This document shows, in pieces, positions 1 to 8,457 of a DNA stretch of 64,000 nt (the stretch's first letter is position 1; the number at the start of each line of letters is the position of its first letter). Location of the stretch: positions 2,604,001-2,668,000 of the forward strand of contig NZ_BLJF01000001.1 of assembly GCF_009932335.1 (NCBI RefSeq). The letters run 5' to 3'. Made by a program: the position numbers and the translations under genes. The notes below the pieces were generated by a model that worked only from the letters and a program-made list of their open reading frames with translations, was not told the DNA's origin and did no database searches. This stretch comes from Pseudomonas asiatica (GTDB taxonomy: Bacteria; Pseudomonadota; Gammaproteobacteria; Pseudomonadales; Pseudomonadaceae).

Positions 1-1209
1 CAAGCCGAGCGCAATGATGATGGCGCCCATCGAGACGTTCTGAAGCTCGATGTTCATCGCGCGCATGACGATGAGTGCACTGAGGATCGTCAACGGCACG
101 ATCATGCCCACGATGATCCCGGTGCGCCAACCGAGAAATAGCACGACGACACCGAGGACGACGATGATCGTCTCCATCATGACGTGGTTCATTTTGCCCA
201 TCTCGTGCTTGACGACATCGGCCTGGAAAGTGACGTATGACAGATCGAAACCCGCCGGCAGCAGCTTCTCCTGGTCTGCAACCCGTGCTTTGAGCGCTTT
301 TCCGAACTGCTCCACGTTCTGACCGGAGGCCATCGAAACCGCCATGACGACAGCGGGCTGGCCTTTGTAGATGGCAGCAGATTCCGGCGGATCGGCTGGC
401 CGCACACTCACCTGCGCCAGTTCACCCAATGCGATCGTCGGCACGGGCGCCGTACTACTTTGCGGTCGTGGCAGCGCGATCGGCATTGCTCGCAGGGAGG
501 GAGCGTCACGCACTTCGCCACTGACCGCCAAGGTTGCATTGATGCCGCCGACAACAATTTGTCCACCCGAAGCGACGACGTTCTGTTTGACGAGTTGGTC
601 GATCACCCCCTGTGGTGTCAGCTCCAATCGCGCGAGCCTAGGCCGATCGAATTCGAGATAGACGCGCTCTTCCTGCAGGCCGTAGAAAGTGATGCGCTCA
701 ATACCAGGCACGGTGTACAGGCGGTCGCGCATCTGCTTGAGCGCGACGCGCATCTCGCTCATGGAGTAACCTGGTGCAGTGACCGCAATCGAGGCAACCG
801 CGACGCGGCCGAAGTCTTCGTCGACGAAAGGCCCCATCGTGCTCTGTGGTAAGGCATCCTTCGAATCGGCGACCTTGGCCCGGACGCGCTGCCAGATCGG
901 TGCCAAGTCGGTGTAGCGGTCCCAGATCGTGACCTGGATCATGGCGCTGCCTGCGCGCACGGTGCTCGTCACGCGCTTGACCTCTGCCAGTTCGCGCAAG
1001 CGCTCCTCGATCGGCCGGGCAATGAGTTGCTCAACGCGTTCGGCGGGCAGCCCCGGGTTCAACGCCGTGACCATCGCATCGCGGACCGTGACAGTCGGCT
1101 CCTCCTGAGAAGGAAAATTCAGGAAGGTCGCGATGCCGGCGACGAAAATGATGAGCGCTACAAAGTAGGTAAGTCGACTGGCGCGCAGCGCCATCTCGGT
1201 GATCTTCAT
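1..1209 (-). CDS. RND efflux pump inner-membrane subunit (3' end outside the window)
   Basis: The first 403 residues of a proton-driven RND transporter are visible; the rest (about 600 residues) lies beyond the window edge. The N-terminus reads MKITEMALRASRLTYFV and forms the first membrane helix. It is followed by a periplasmic porter domain with the stretch FPSQEEPTVTVRDA near residue 35. A second hydrophobic stretch near residue 370 (IIVVLGVVVLFLGWRTG) is the start of the helix bundle. The gene begins 24 bases after the membrane fusion protein, so the two are co-transcribed. The pump would take substrate from the inner membrane or periplasm and pass it through the fusion protein to the outer-membrane factor at 3139. 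The overall look is of the HAE1 or TriC-like class; the substrate cannot be told from sequence. Confidence 0.9.
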   Translation of the reverse strand, partial: MKITEMALRASRLTYFVALIIFVAGIATFLNFPSQEEPTVTVRDAMVTALNPGLPAERVEQLIARPIEERLRELAEVKRVTSTVRAGSAMIQVTIWDRYTDLAPIWQRVRAKVADSKDALPQSTMGPFVDEDFGRVAVASIAVTAPGYSMSEMRVALKQMRDRLYTVPGIERITFYGLQEERVYLEFDRPRLARLELTPQGVIDQLVKQNVVASGGQIVVGGINATLAVSGEVRDAPSLRAMPIALPRPQSSTAPVPTIALGELAQVSVRPADPPESAAIYKGQPAVVMAVSMASGQNVEQFGKALKARVADQEKLLPAGFDLSYVTFQADVVKHEMGKMNHVMMETIIVVLGVVVLFLGWRTGIIVGMIVPLTILSALIVMRAMNIELQNVSMGAIIIALGL

Positions 1210-1233
1210 GATGAAGTAACCTGGTGGATCGCG

Positions 1234-2400
1234 TTAGCGCTTGGTCAATTGAGTGGTGGCTTCCAGTGGTGTCACTGGCTGTCCATCGGTGAGCCATCCT
1301 CCTCCGGCGGCAACCACCGTCTCGCCGGGCTTGAGTCCAGCGAGGACGCGCGCGCTGTCTCCTTCCTGTACCGGCGTGAAGCGCACCGCGCGACGGTGCA
1401 CCTTCTTATCTTCAGGGGTGTAGACGAAGACGGAAGCCTCGCCCGGCTTCGTGCCGAGCACCAGCGAGGCATAAGGTATGGATACAGTCTCGGGCCGAGA
1501 GGTCTTGGAGGTTGCCGCAGGTGCGTCGAGCACGACCTGTACGGGAATACCTGGCCGAAGTGCGCGCGCTTGCGCGTTATCTTCAGGCACTAGCACCACG
1601 GGTAGGAGCGAGCCATTTTCGGCGCGCAGACCGACACGACGTACCACCGCTCGGATTGGTTGTTCGGCTCCGCTCCAGCTCAGTTCTGCGCGTTGGCCGA
1701 CATCTATGTGAGGTGCCTGTGTAGTAGACGCGTTCGCGATGATCTCAGTGCCACTGCGCACGCCGTCGACCTGAAATACCGGCGCACCAGCAGCAATGTC
1801 GGTGAACGCCAAAGCCAGCTTTTCCGCCACGACACCATCGAAAGGAGCGACGATCATCGTGCCACGTTGTGCTCGTTCGGCCAGGCCAAGCGCCGCCTTG
1901 GCAGTGCGCGCTTGACCCTCTGCGACCGCTAGCTGCGCCTTCGCGCTCTCGAACGCAGCAGGGGAGATGACTTCGCTTTCGAGCAACCGGCGCTGTTGAT
2001 CTGTCTGTACACGTCGATCCATCAGGCCGGCTTCGGCGGCCGCCAGGGATGCTTGCGCTTGTGTCACGCGAAGCCGGTCAGGTTGCGCATCAAGTTCTGC
2101 CAGGACTTGGCCGCGGGAGAACCGTTCACCCACGTCGACGTTCAACTTGGCGATCCGTCCTCCTGTTTCAAATCCTAGGATGCTGCGCTCGGTTGCTCGC
2201 GCCGAGCCAGTCAATTCGATGCGAGAGCTATGCGGGAGATCCGACTGCGCGGCGGCGAGCTTCACTGCGCGCGGAGGCTCGGATACGGTGGATTGCGAGT
2301 TTCCGCACCCTGAGAGCAGAGTCGAAATGGATAGTGTGCAAGCAACCGCCAAGGAGCGCGGTGCGCACGCGGTCATGACACCGCTACGGACGCGACTCAT
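1234..2400 (-). CDS. RND efflux periplasmic adaptor (membrane fusion) lipoprotein
   Basis: A 388-residue HlyD/AcrA-type adaptor that links the RND pump to the outer-membrane channel. The N-terminus has a signal peptide ending in a lipobox (LLSGCGNS, Cys near residue 31), so it should be lipid-anchored. A lipoyl half-motif (GRIAKLNVDVGERFSRGQVLAELDA) leads into a coiled-coil hairpin rich in Ala, Gln and Glu, then the second half-motif (TMIVAPFDGVVAEKL) and beta-barrel domains. The ATG at 2400 was chosen because it starts the signal peptide and overlaps the TetR stop codon (ATGA). The longer open frame to 2607 lies inside the TetR gene and is not credible. Confidence 0.9.
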   Translation of the reverse strand: MSRVRSGVMTACAPRSLAVACTLSISTLLSGCGNSQSTVSEPPRAVKLAAAQSDLPHSSRIELTGSARATERSILGFETGGRIAKLNVDVGERFSRGQVLAELDAQPDRLRVTQAQASLAAAEAGLMDRRVQTDQQRRLLESEVISPAAFESAKAQLAVAEGQARTAKAALGLAERAQRGTMIVAPFDGVVAEKLALAFTDIAAGAPVFQVDGVRSGTEIIANASTTQAPHIDVGQRAELSWSGAEQPIRAVVRRVGLRAENGSLLPVVLVPEDNAQARALRPGIPVQVVLDAPAATSKTSRPETVSIPYASLVLGTKPGEASVFVYTPEDKKVHRRAVRFTPVQEGDSARVLAGLKPGETVVAAGGGWLTDGQPVTPLEATTQLTKR

Positions 2401-3038
2401 GTGCGTCCTTTTGCCGGGACAAGTTCGAGATGGCCCGAGGCGAGATCCTGGAGCGCCCGAAAGAAATGCCGCCGCTCTGCGGGTGCGAGTATTGGCAAAC
2501 CCAGAAGATCGGCGAACAGGGCGCCATCCAATGCCAGCATGATGAGTGCCGCGGTCTCGGTGCCACGCGGGGATCGACGCACGCGTTCGTACTGCACGCG
2601 GTACCACTCGCGCAGTGGGTCGAGAAGTGTTGGATCTTCCGCAGCTGCCGCGAGCAGCGCTGCGCCCATCTTCTGCATCTCGTCGTCGGGCATCGCTTCC
2701 ACCTGGCTCGACAGCCAGGGGTCCGGATCTCCGGCAAACCTGCGCTCGTGATTGGCTTGTACCGCGTCGAACGCCCGGATCATCTCGTCGATCAGTGTCA
2801 CGAACAAATCGCGTTTGGTCTTGAAGTGATAGAGAAACGCCCCTTTGCTCAACCCGGCCCGCACAACGACGGCGTCCAGTGTCAAGCGACTGGCACCTTC
2901 CTCCAGCACCAGTTCGCGGGCGGCCTGCAGGATGCGGTCGCGAGTTCGCTGGGCTCCTTGCTGGAGGCCGGGCTGCGCATCGGCGCTGCTATGGGCAGTG
3001 GACGGGGGGGGCAACTTTGTTTTCGCGCGGGGCGGCAT
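2397..3038 (-). CDS. TetR/AcrR-family regulator of the RND efflux operon
   Basis: A 213-residue TetR-type repressor. The N-terminal helix-turn-helix covers residues about 28-75 (RTRDRILQAARELVLEEGASRLTLDAVVVRAGLSKGAFLYHFKTKRDL), with the usual GAFLYHF recognition-helix end. The C-terminal ligand-binding half is diverged. It is the first gene of the minus-strand efflux operon and its TGA overlaps the adaptor ATG, so repressor and pump are translationally coupled. The upstream gap holds a TATAC/GTATA inverted repeat that fits its operator. Derepression by a pump substrate is an inference from the family. Confidence 0.9.
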   Translation of the reverse strand: MPPRAKTKLPPPSTAHSSADAQPGLQQGAQRTRDRILQAARELVLEEGASRLTLDAVVVRAGLSKGAFLYHFKTKRDLFVTLIDEMIRAFDAVQANHERRFAGDPDPWLSSQVEAMPDDEMQKMGAALLAAAAEDPTLLDPLREWYRVQYERVRRSPRGTETAALIMLALDGALFADLLGLPILAPAERRHFFRALQDLASGHLELVPAKGRT

Positions 3039-3057
3039 GGTCGTGCTCCAAAAAAGC

Positions 3058-3087
3058 TTGAGTCATATACAGTCCAGACGGTATAGT
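3058..3087 (+). promoter_or_regulatory. Promoter and probable TetR operator between tetR and the outer-membrane factor gene
   Basis: An inverted repeat, TATAC at 3066-3070 and GTATA at 3081-3085 with a 10-base spacer, lies in the 100-base divergent gap. A TTGAGT box (3058-3063) and a TATAGT box (3082-3087) are 18 bases apart and frame it, so a bound repressor would block the promoter for the outer-membrane factor and probably the tetR promoter too. Confidence 0.6.
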
Positions 3088-3138
3088 AGAAGCCATACAA
3101 CAGTCCGTCAAGACTTTTTCGGAACGCAAGGAGCTGCC

Positions 3139-4542
3139 ATGTCTCAAATTCTTGAACGCTATCGCCTCATTGCCATGATTTCTCCGCTACTGCTTCTTGC
3201 GGCCTGCAGCCATGCCCCGCACTCTGCCGATCCACCTCGCCTGGATGTACCGGCCCATTTCTCAAATGAAGAGGGAGGTGAAGGCATCTTGGACAAATCG
3301 TCCCGCCGTACTCTTCCCGTCGATTGGTGGACGGCCTACGGCGATCCGCACCTCAATGCCTTGGTCCGGGCGGCGCTGGAGCGCAATACCGAACTGACGA
3401 TTGCGCGAGCGCGCGTGGACGAGGCATCGGCCGCCACGCGGCGAGCACGGGCCTCCCTGCTCCCCTCGTTGTCCGCGGGCACGCAGGCAACTCGAGGACG
3501 CGACTATTCAGAGAACGTTGCAATCGGCAATGATGGCCGCGCCACGTTGTCCGCATCGTGGGAGGCAGACCTGTCGGGACGGCTTTCGCAGGCAGCAGAA
3601 GGTGCGCGCCTGGATGCGGTGGCAGCCGAACAAGCGTGGGTTGCCACGCGGTGGCAGGTCGCGTTTGAAACAGTGTCGGCGGCTGTGCAGCAGCGCCAAG
3701 CCAGTGAGCTCGAAGCGCTAGCCGCGGCGCGGCTGGCATCCGCAGAACGACTCGTCTTGCTGATGCAACGGAAGTTCGAGGCCGGACAAGCTACCGGCTT
3801 CGACATCGAGCGTACCCGCGCCGGCGTCGTCGCACTGCGCGTGGAGCAAGAGCAACTGCGGCGTGCGCGCGGCGAGGCGACGCATGCACTCGATGTACTA
3901 GTGGGACAAACGCCCGGAGCGCCTGCAGCTTCCCCAACTCTTGCGTCGCTCGCCGTCCCGGACTGGACACCGACACGCATACCTGCGGACCTGCTGAGTG
4001 AGCGGCCCGACGTGCGCGCCGCCGAAGCGAAGTTCGCCGCCGAAACCGCGCGCTGGAACGCAGCCGAAGGCGAACGCTTCCCCAGGCTGGTGTTGGACCT
4101 GAGCGGCGGACGGCAGCGCGTAGAGAGTGTGGGAACCCGCATCACTGGAAACATTTTTTCACTTGGGGCCGGGGTGTCGTTGCCGATCTTCGATGGTGGC
4201 GCGATCCGTGCCGGCATCGAGACCGGAGAGGCGCGCAGCCGAGCTGCCCGTGCGGAGTTCGAGCGCACTTTGTTGAGTGCTTTGCAGGACGTAGAGAACG
4301 CATATCTCGGTTGGCATACGCAGCACGCAGCACTGGAGCATCAGGCCGAGGGTGTCGCAGTCGCGGAGCGTCAGCTCGATCGCAGCCGACGTCTGTTCGA
4401 GGCGGGACAAGTGGACGCCACGGTGGTGGCCGAGGCTGAGGCCGGGGTGCTGTCAGCGCAGGCTTCGCTGATCCGCACGCGGGCCGAGACAGCCATGCAA
4501 TGGGGCGTCCTGGCAAAAGCATTATCCGGCTCTCCTGTTTGA
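3139..4542 (+). CDS. Outer-membrane efflux lipoprotein (NodT/OprM family)
   Basis: A 467-residue outer-membrane factor, the usual length for OprM/NodT proteins. The signal peptide ends in the lipobox LLLAACSH. Two OEP repeats follow: the first begins near residue 65 (DWWTAYGDPHLNALVRAAL) and the second near residue 290 (ADLLSERPDVRAAEAKFAAET), each with long alpha-helical stretches. The ATG at 3139 is preceded by AAGGAG at 3128-3133, and the longer frame upstream lacks a signal peptide at its start. It is divergent from the tetR-adaptor-pump operon and should supply the exit duct for the same pump. Confidence 0.9.
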   Translation: MSQILERYRLIAMISPLLLLAACSHAPHSADPPRLDVPAHFSNEEGGEGILDKSSRRTLPVDWWTAYGDPHLNALVRAALERNTELTIARARVDEASAATRRARASLLPSLSAGTQATRGRDYSENVAIGNDGRATLSASWEADLSGRLSQAAEGARLDAVAAEQAWVATRWQVAFETVSAAVQQRQASELEALAAARLASAERLVLLMQRKFEAGQATGFDIERTRAGVVALRVEQEQLRRARGEATHALDVLVGQTPGAPAASPTLASLAVPDWTPTRIPADLLSERPDVRAAEAKFAAETARWNAAEGERFPRLVLDLSGGRQRVESVGTRITGNIFSLGAGVSLPIFDGGAIRAGIETGEARSRAARAEFERTLLSALQDVENAYLGWHTQHAALEHQAEGVAVAERQLDRSRRLFEAGQVDATVVAEAEAGVLSAQASLIRTRAETAMQWGVLAKALSGSPV

Positions 4543-4635
4543 TCGCAGAAACATGCTGGAGCAGCTTGCGAAGGCTAGCTAAATAGCGTGACGCAAGGCG
4601 AAGGTGGTGAGGCCTGAGTGATGAGGAATGCGAAC

Positions 4636-5541
4636 ATGGAAATTCGACACCTGCGCTACTTTCTGGCGGTGGCAGAGGAGCTGCACTTTGCCCGAGCCGC
4701 AGAGCGCCTCCACATAGAGACATCGCCGCTGTCGCGCGCCATCAAGGAACTTGAGGAAGAGTTGGGCGTAGCGCTATTTGCGAGAACCACTCGGAGCACC
4801 CGCTTGACTCGTGCGGGCAGGCTCTTCTTTGAGAGCGTGCCGCGTGTCTTCGCAGCTTTGCAGCAGGCGCGCGACAGTGTGAACGCCGCAGCCAATGGCT
4901 TTCATTGCCAGCTCCGTATTGCATTGTCTGATGGAATCACGCCATCGCGCCTGCCTGCGTTGTTGGCGCTCTGCCGGCAGGAAGAGCCGGAAGTGGAAGT
5001 TCGCTTCTTCGAGGTGCCTTTGGCACAGCAAATCAAGGGATTGTGTGGCGAACTGTACGATCTCGGCTTCGCTCAATCGGATGAAGTCGGCGAAGGCATC
5101 ATCGCCGTGCCGGTGTGGAGTGACCCTCTGATGGTAGCTGTGCCCGCACGGCACCCCTTGCTATCCCACAAACAGATTCCCCTAGAAGAGCTGTTGCGGT
5201 ATCCGCTGGTGCTCTGCGACGCGGTGGCGTGTGAGGGCCATGCTCGGCAAGTTGAACGGGTGCTACGTCGCGTGGACATAGAGCCACTGATTGCCGAACG
5301 CGTGACTTCCAGCGATCTAATGATGGTCCTGGTTTCGGCGGGACTTGCACTAGGCCTCACAGGAGGCGCGCATATCACAGCCAGCAGGGAACAGGGGGTG
5401 GTCGCACGGCCGCTGACTGGACGTTCGCCAATGCTCACGACCTATCTACTACGGCCGGCCAGCGAGCCGTCAGAAATGCTGACTCGCTTCATGGAACGCG
5501 TTCATTCGATCAAATCTCCAGATGCCAAAGGTCGGCGGTAA
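4636..5541 (+). CDS. LysR-family regulator next to an EexN-like gene
   Basis: A 301-residue LysR regulator with an N-terminal winged helix-turn-helix (MEIRHLRYFLAVAEELHFARAAERL, then SPLSRAIKELEEELGVALFARTTR) and a type-2 periplasmic-binding-like effector domain. The ATG at 4636 matches the canonical MEIRHLRYF start; ATG 4621 or GTG 4618 would add 5-6 residues. It lies 32 bases upstream of the EexN-like lipoprotein on the same strand. A LysR gene followed by an entry-exclusion lipoprotein and then traG is, as I recall, a common order in Tn4371-like ICEs, so it may be an element regulator rather than cargo. Its effector is unknown. Confidence 0.85.
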   Translation: MEIRHLRYFLAVAEELHFARAAERLHIETSPLSRAIKELEEELGVALFARTTRSTRLTRAGRLFFESVPRVFAALQQARDSVNAAANGFHCQLRIALSDGITPSRLPALLALCRQEEPEVEVRFFEVPLAQQIKGLCGELYDLGFAQSDEVGEGIIAVPVWSDPLMVAVPARHPLLSHKQIPLEELLRYPLVLCDAVACEGHARQVERVLRRVDIEPLIAERVTSSDLMMVLVSAGLALGLTGGAHITASREQGVVARPLTGRSPMLTTYLLRPASEPSEMLTRFMERVHSIKSPDAKGRR

Positions 5542-5573
5542 ACCATCACACAATCTCCCAAAGAAAATTAACC

Positions 5574-5837
5574 ATGAAGAAGATTGCTCTCATATTGCTT
5601 TCCTCGACATTGGCAGCCTGCAGCCCATCTGGGAAACCAGATAAAGCCAACCTTCCGACAGTCGATGAATTAGCGCTCAATCCTGAGCGTCTGAAAGAGT
5701 TGCGCAAGCAATGCAAGTTGGATCGACCAATGCTGGGCGACCAACTATGTAACCGGGTTGCCGAGGCTACGCGAAAGCGCTTTTACGAAGATGGCGATGT
5801 GCCCCACACCACGCCTAAAGAGCCGCCGAAGTTCTAA
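5574..5837 (+). CDS. EexN/TrbK-like entry-exclusion lipoprotein, copy 1
   Basis: An 87-residue lipoprotein with a signal peptide and lipobox (LAACSPSG). The body contains VDELALNPERLKELRKQCKLDRPMLGDQLCNRVAEA; its two internal cysteines are shared with the lipoprotein encoded between trbJ and trbL at 16148. Proteins of this kind sit in the envelope and reduce uptake of a second copy of the same element. It follows the LysR gene by 32 bases and probably shares its transcript. The C-terminal tail is shorter than in the second copy. The exclusion role is inferred from family and context. Confidence 0.75.
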   Translation: MKKIALILLSSTLAACSPSGKPDKANLPTVDELALNPERLKELRKQCKLDRPMLGDQLCNRVAEATRKRFYEDGDVPHTTPKEPPKF

Positions 5838-5895
5838 GCTGGTGGTCATGCCGGAGTATGTATGCCGGATATGAAAAATTTGAAGGAGAATCGCA

Positions 5896-6213
5896 ATGGG
5901 TTGGATCTATCTTGTTTTGGCTGGATTGTTTGAAATCGGATGGCCGGTCGGGCTGAAAATGGCGCAAGAGCCAACATCGCGTTGGAGTGGGGTCGCAGTA
6001 GCCGTCTCTTTCATGACAATTAGCGGCGCCTTCCTATGGCTTGCTCAGCGTCAGATACCGATTGGGACTGCTTATGCGGTGTGGACGGGTATCGGAGCGG
6101 CGGGAACTTTCTTAGTCGGAATTCATTTCTATGGCGACCCAACCTCCCTGATGCGATACCTTGGCGTGGCGTTGATCATCCTGGGCGTTATCACGCTCAA
6201 GTTATCGAGTTGA
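5896..6213 (+). CDS. sugE: Small multidrug resistance (SMR) exporter, Gdx/SugE-like
   Basis: A 105-residue protein with four membrane helices. Glu13 and Trp16 (GLFEIGWPVGLK) and the TAYAVWTGIGA stretch near residue 58 match the Gdx/SugE branch, whose known members export guanidinium, rather than the EmrE/QacE branch. The protein works as an antiparallel dimer in the inner membrane exchanging substrate for protons. A GGAG Shine-Dalgarno precedes the ATG. The gene starts 58 bases after the EexN-like gene; there is no room there for the guanidine riboswitch often found ahead of such genes. Transport of quaternary ammonium compounds is also possible. Confidence 0.85.
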   Translation: MGWIYLVLAGLFEIGWPVGLKMAQEPTSRWSGVAVAVSFMTISGAFLWLAQRQIPIGTAYAVWTGIGAAGTFLVGIHFYGDPTSLMRYLGVALIILGVITLKLSS

Positions 6214-6234
6214 TCGCTAGCTCCATTGGTAGCG

Positions 6235-6319
6235 TAGTCGCTAGGCGACCCAGCTCCCAGAGTGGATCGGGCGCTGGGAACTCGTACGGTCACCTCCTCT
6301 CTCTAGTCGCTATGTGACG
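6235..6319. repeat. Two copies of a short dyad, GTCGCTAKGYGAC, 69 bases apart
   Basis: TAGTCGCTAGGCGACC at 6235-6250 and TAGTCGCTATGTGACG at 6304-6319 are direct repeats. The first contains a perfect inverted repeat, GTCGC-TAG-GCGAC. They lie between the SMR gene and the IS3 remnant and may be remains of insertion-sequence or integron-like ends. Function unknown. Confidence 0.4.
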
Positions 6320-6441
6320 AGCTTGCCGGCGCCTCGGGAGAGTTCGAGCCAGTGCGCGTAAGGCGGTGGGAGCACCCATTCCGGGTGGCTCCACCTTCAG
6401 TGCCTGCGCCAAGGTGACCTGAGTACGAACTTTGTAGCCAG

Positions 6442-6621
6442 TCAGGCAGTGAGTTCGGAGGGGATGCTATCGGATTGGATCCAGTTGCGCCGGATCGTCG
6501 CCGGCGGTTTGTAAGCATGCGCGCTATGCGGCCGCTGCTCGTTGTAGAACTGTCGCCAACGTTCGATCAGCACCTTCGCTTCGGTCCGACTGCGGAACCA
6601 TTCGCGGTTGAGCAGTTCGTC
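6442..6621 (-). pseudogene. IS3-family transposase (OrfB) C-terminal remnant
   Basis: About 60 residues match the end of IS3-type DDE transposases: DELLNREWFRSRTEAKVLIERW, then RQFYNEQRPHSAHAYKPPA. This includes the final catalytic-domain helix and the RPHS-YxPPA signature. Everything before DELLN is missing, including the catalytic Asp residues, and upstream sequence in this frame (6622-6678) does not look like transposase. No complete terminal repeat was found. It marks an old insertion event in the ICE cargo. Confidence 0.8.
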
Positions 6622-6722
6622 GCCCATCGTTGCCTGCGAAGTCAGGACCAGCAGAATCCTGAGGGGAGTTCTCATCATGGTTTTCTCCGTTCAGACGCTT
6701 GGGATCAAGCGGCCGGAGACCA

Positions 6723-7253
6723 CTACGCCTGCTTGGCTTTGCGCGCTGCCTCGACCAAGCTGTCGAGCCAGTCCTGATGGCCGTTGATCATCGGGTTGGG
6801 TTTGGCGTTGTGCAGCTCCTCGGCCGGTTTGCCCTTCTGAGTTTCCTGCGTGAGGATGCGCACGCGCCTGCCGTCCAGGTTCTCAACCAGCCAGGCGTGA
6901 TGCACATCCAGGCGCGTATCTGTGCCTTCCTCGCCGGACCAGCCGTGCCAGGCCACGCGGCCGGGTTGCCCATCCGCAGGTGGCACGTATTCGTTGCACT
7001 GCCCCTCTACCGGGAAGCCGAAGGTCTCGAAGTAAAACCGATCGCCGTCGGCCAGTACCGGGCCTTTGCCGTCATGAAAGCACACGTTAGCCGAGTTGGC
7101 GTAGTAGCTTGGCCACAGCGATGGTGTGACGAGTAGAGGCCATACGTCGGCCGCGCTCAAGCCGGCGGCGATGATCTCATTGGAGGCGAAATTCTCAGTA
7201 AAGCCCGGCGTGTAGCCTTCGGGCCAGAGGATGGCGTTCTGTTGCTTGCTCAT
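6723..7253 (-). CDS. SRPBCC (START-like) domain protein
   Basis: A 176-residue protein of the SRPBCC/polyketide-cyclase-like fold, as suggested by NEIIAAGLSAADVWPLLVTPSLWPSYY near the start and by Trp/Gly-rich strands (GRVAWHGWSGEEGTDTRLDVHHAWLVENL) before a C-terminal helix. These proteins bind small hydrophobic ligands in a cavity; some are enzymes. AGGAG sits 5 bases before the ATG. A LysR gene lies upstream on the same strand, and a large palindrome in the gap suggests that regulator controls this gene. The ligand is unknown. It is not a conjugation protein and looks like cargo. Confidence 0.8.
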   Translation of the reverse strand: MSKQQNAILWPEGYTPGFTENFASNEIIAAGLSAADVWPLLVTPSLWPSYYANSANVCFHDGKGPVLADGDRFYFETFGFPVEGQCNEYVPPADGQPGRVAWHGWSGEEGTDTRLDVHHAWLVENLDGRRVRILTQETQKGKPAEELHNAKPNPMINGHQDWLDSLVEAARKAKQA

Positions 7254-7370
7254 ATCGAAGCTCCTTCACAAAATGTCGATGACGCAACAGGGGTGGCTGC
7301 GTCATTCAAGTGGTCATGGAGCAAATCATGAGCCTCCATCTGCAATAAGTGAAATCCTAAGTTTCTATTT

Positions 7371-7395
7371 TTGATATCATAAAATATGATATCAA
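7371..7395 (-). promoter_or_regulatory. Perfect 11-bp inverted repeat upstream of the SRPBCC gene (probable LysR site)
   Basis: The arms are TTGATATCATA (7371-7381) and TATGATATCAA (7385-7395) with three A residues between. The site is 118 bases before the SRPBCC start codon. The half-site ATATCAT/ATGATAT also occurs as an inverted repeat just upstream of the neighbouring LysR gene, which links regulator and target. Confidence 0.65.
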
Positions 7396-7534
7396 GGCCT
7401 AGGTTCTGCCATCCACCGACTAGGCTATCTCGCAGCGGCGCTACGAAAGGGCGCGTCTCCAATTGAGCCGACTGATTGCTTATTTGTAGTGCGAGGTAGA
7501 GTTGTGCTGAGCATGACGATAGGAGCGATCTTGC

Positions 7535-8440
7535 CTACTTGTTGTTAGCACAGGAAGTGAACAGCAGTGCTCGTATCCAGCGATGTGCTGGATCGTGATG
7601 GGTGCGTTCGTGCCAAGCAGCCGTCTTGGTGAACCCCGGTATCTTCACCGGCGGCAGGGAGATAGCCAGCTTGTCCATACCGGCGACCAAGCGGCTCGGC
7701 AAGATCGCAACCATGTCACTGGCACGCAGGATGTCTGGCAAGATCAGAAAGCTCTTGACCGACAGTGTGACGCTGCGTCGTTTGCCCAACTGTTCTAGCG
7801 CATCGTCGGTGACGCCGCGGAAACCTCCACCATCGTAGGAAACAAGCGCATGGTCGAGAGCACAGAACTGTTTAACGGTCAGCTTGCGCCCCATAGCCGC
7901 AGGATGGTCTTCCCGCAGGACACACACATAGTGTTCCTTGAACAGCTCTCGGGCATGCAGATTTGGCGGAGTGATCTCTGGCGTCAGGAGGGCTAAATCG
8001 ATCTGACCGCGCTCAAGCTGGTTCTGTAGCTGCCCGCTCTCGACTGGCACTAATGAGACTCGTACACGCGGTGCGTGCCGTTTAAGTGCCGATAGAAATG
8101 GGACAGCAACGGCACGCAGCGCATAGTCCGTCGCGGCGATGGAGAAGGTCAGTTGTGCGGTGGCCGGATTGAAGGAAGGTGGCTGGAGCAGCGCGTCGAT
8201 TTCGGCGAGCACCTGCTTGACAGGCATCCCTAGATCCAGCGCCCGCTGCGTTGGAACGATACCCCGCTGCGAGCGCGCGAAAAGCGGGTCACCGAAGCTC
8301 TCGCGCAACCGCGTCAGCATGCCACTCAAGGCCGGCTGGGTTAGTCCCAGACGGGCCGCCGCCCGTGTCACATTGCGTTCGTCTAACAATGCGTCCAGCG
8401 CCTTGAGCAAGTTGAGATCCATACTCTTGATATTTTTCAT
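7535..8440 (-). CDS. LysR-family regulator (NodD/LinR-like type) adjacent to the SRPBCC gene
   Basis: A 301-residue LysR protein: MDLNLLKALDALLDERNVTRAAARLGLTQPALSGMLTRLRESFGDPLF is the winged helix-turn-helix, and the DLNLL-x-AL start is typical of the NodD/NahR/LinR-like branch. The effector domain follows from about residue 95. I chose the ATG at 8440 (MKNIKSMDLN) over the frame start at 8464, because the latter would put the coding region inside a palindrome that looks like its own operator. It sits upstream of the SRPBCC gene on the same strand, with 281 bases between them. Probably cargo; inducer unknown. Confidence 0.85.
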   Translation of the reverse strand: MKNIKSMDLNLLKALDALLDERNVTRAAARLGLTQPALSGMLTRLRESFGDPLFARSQRGIVPTQRALDLGMPVKQVLAEIDALLQPPSFNPATAQLTFSIAATDYALRAVAVPFLSALKRHAPRVRVSLVPVESGQLQNQLERGQIDLALLTPEITPPNLHARELFKEHYVCVLREDHPAAMGRKLTVKQFCALDHALVSYDGGGFRGVTDDALEQLGKRRSVTLSVKSFLILPDILRASDMVAILPSRLVAGMDKLAISLPPVKIPGFTKTAAWHERTHHDPAHRWIRALLFTSCANNK

Positions 8441-8457
8441 TTTTATTCCAATCTTAA

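Noticed and set aside
6303..6518. 71-residue minus-strand frame overlapping the IS3 remnant
   Set aside because: Different frame from the transposase piece, Ser/Gly-rich, no homology recognised.
7250..7462. 70-residue minus-strand open frame upstream of the SRPBCC gene
   Set aside because: It crosses the large palindrome and overlaps the SRPBCC start by 4 bases, has no recognisable family, and looks like an accidental frame in a regulatory region.
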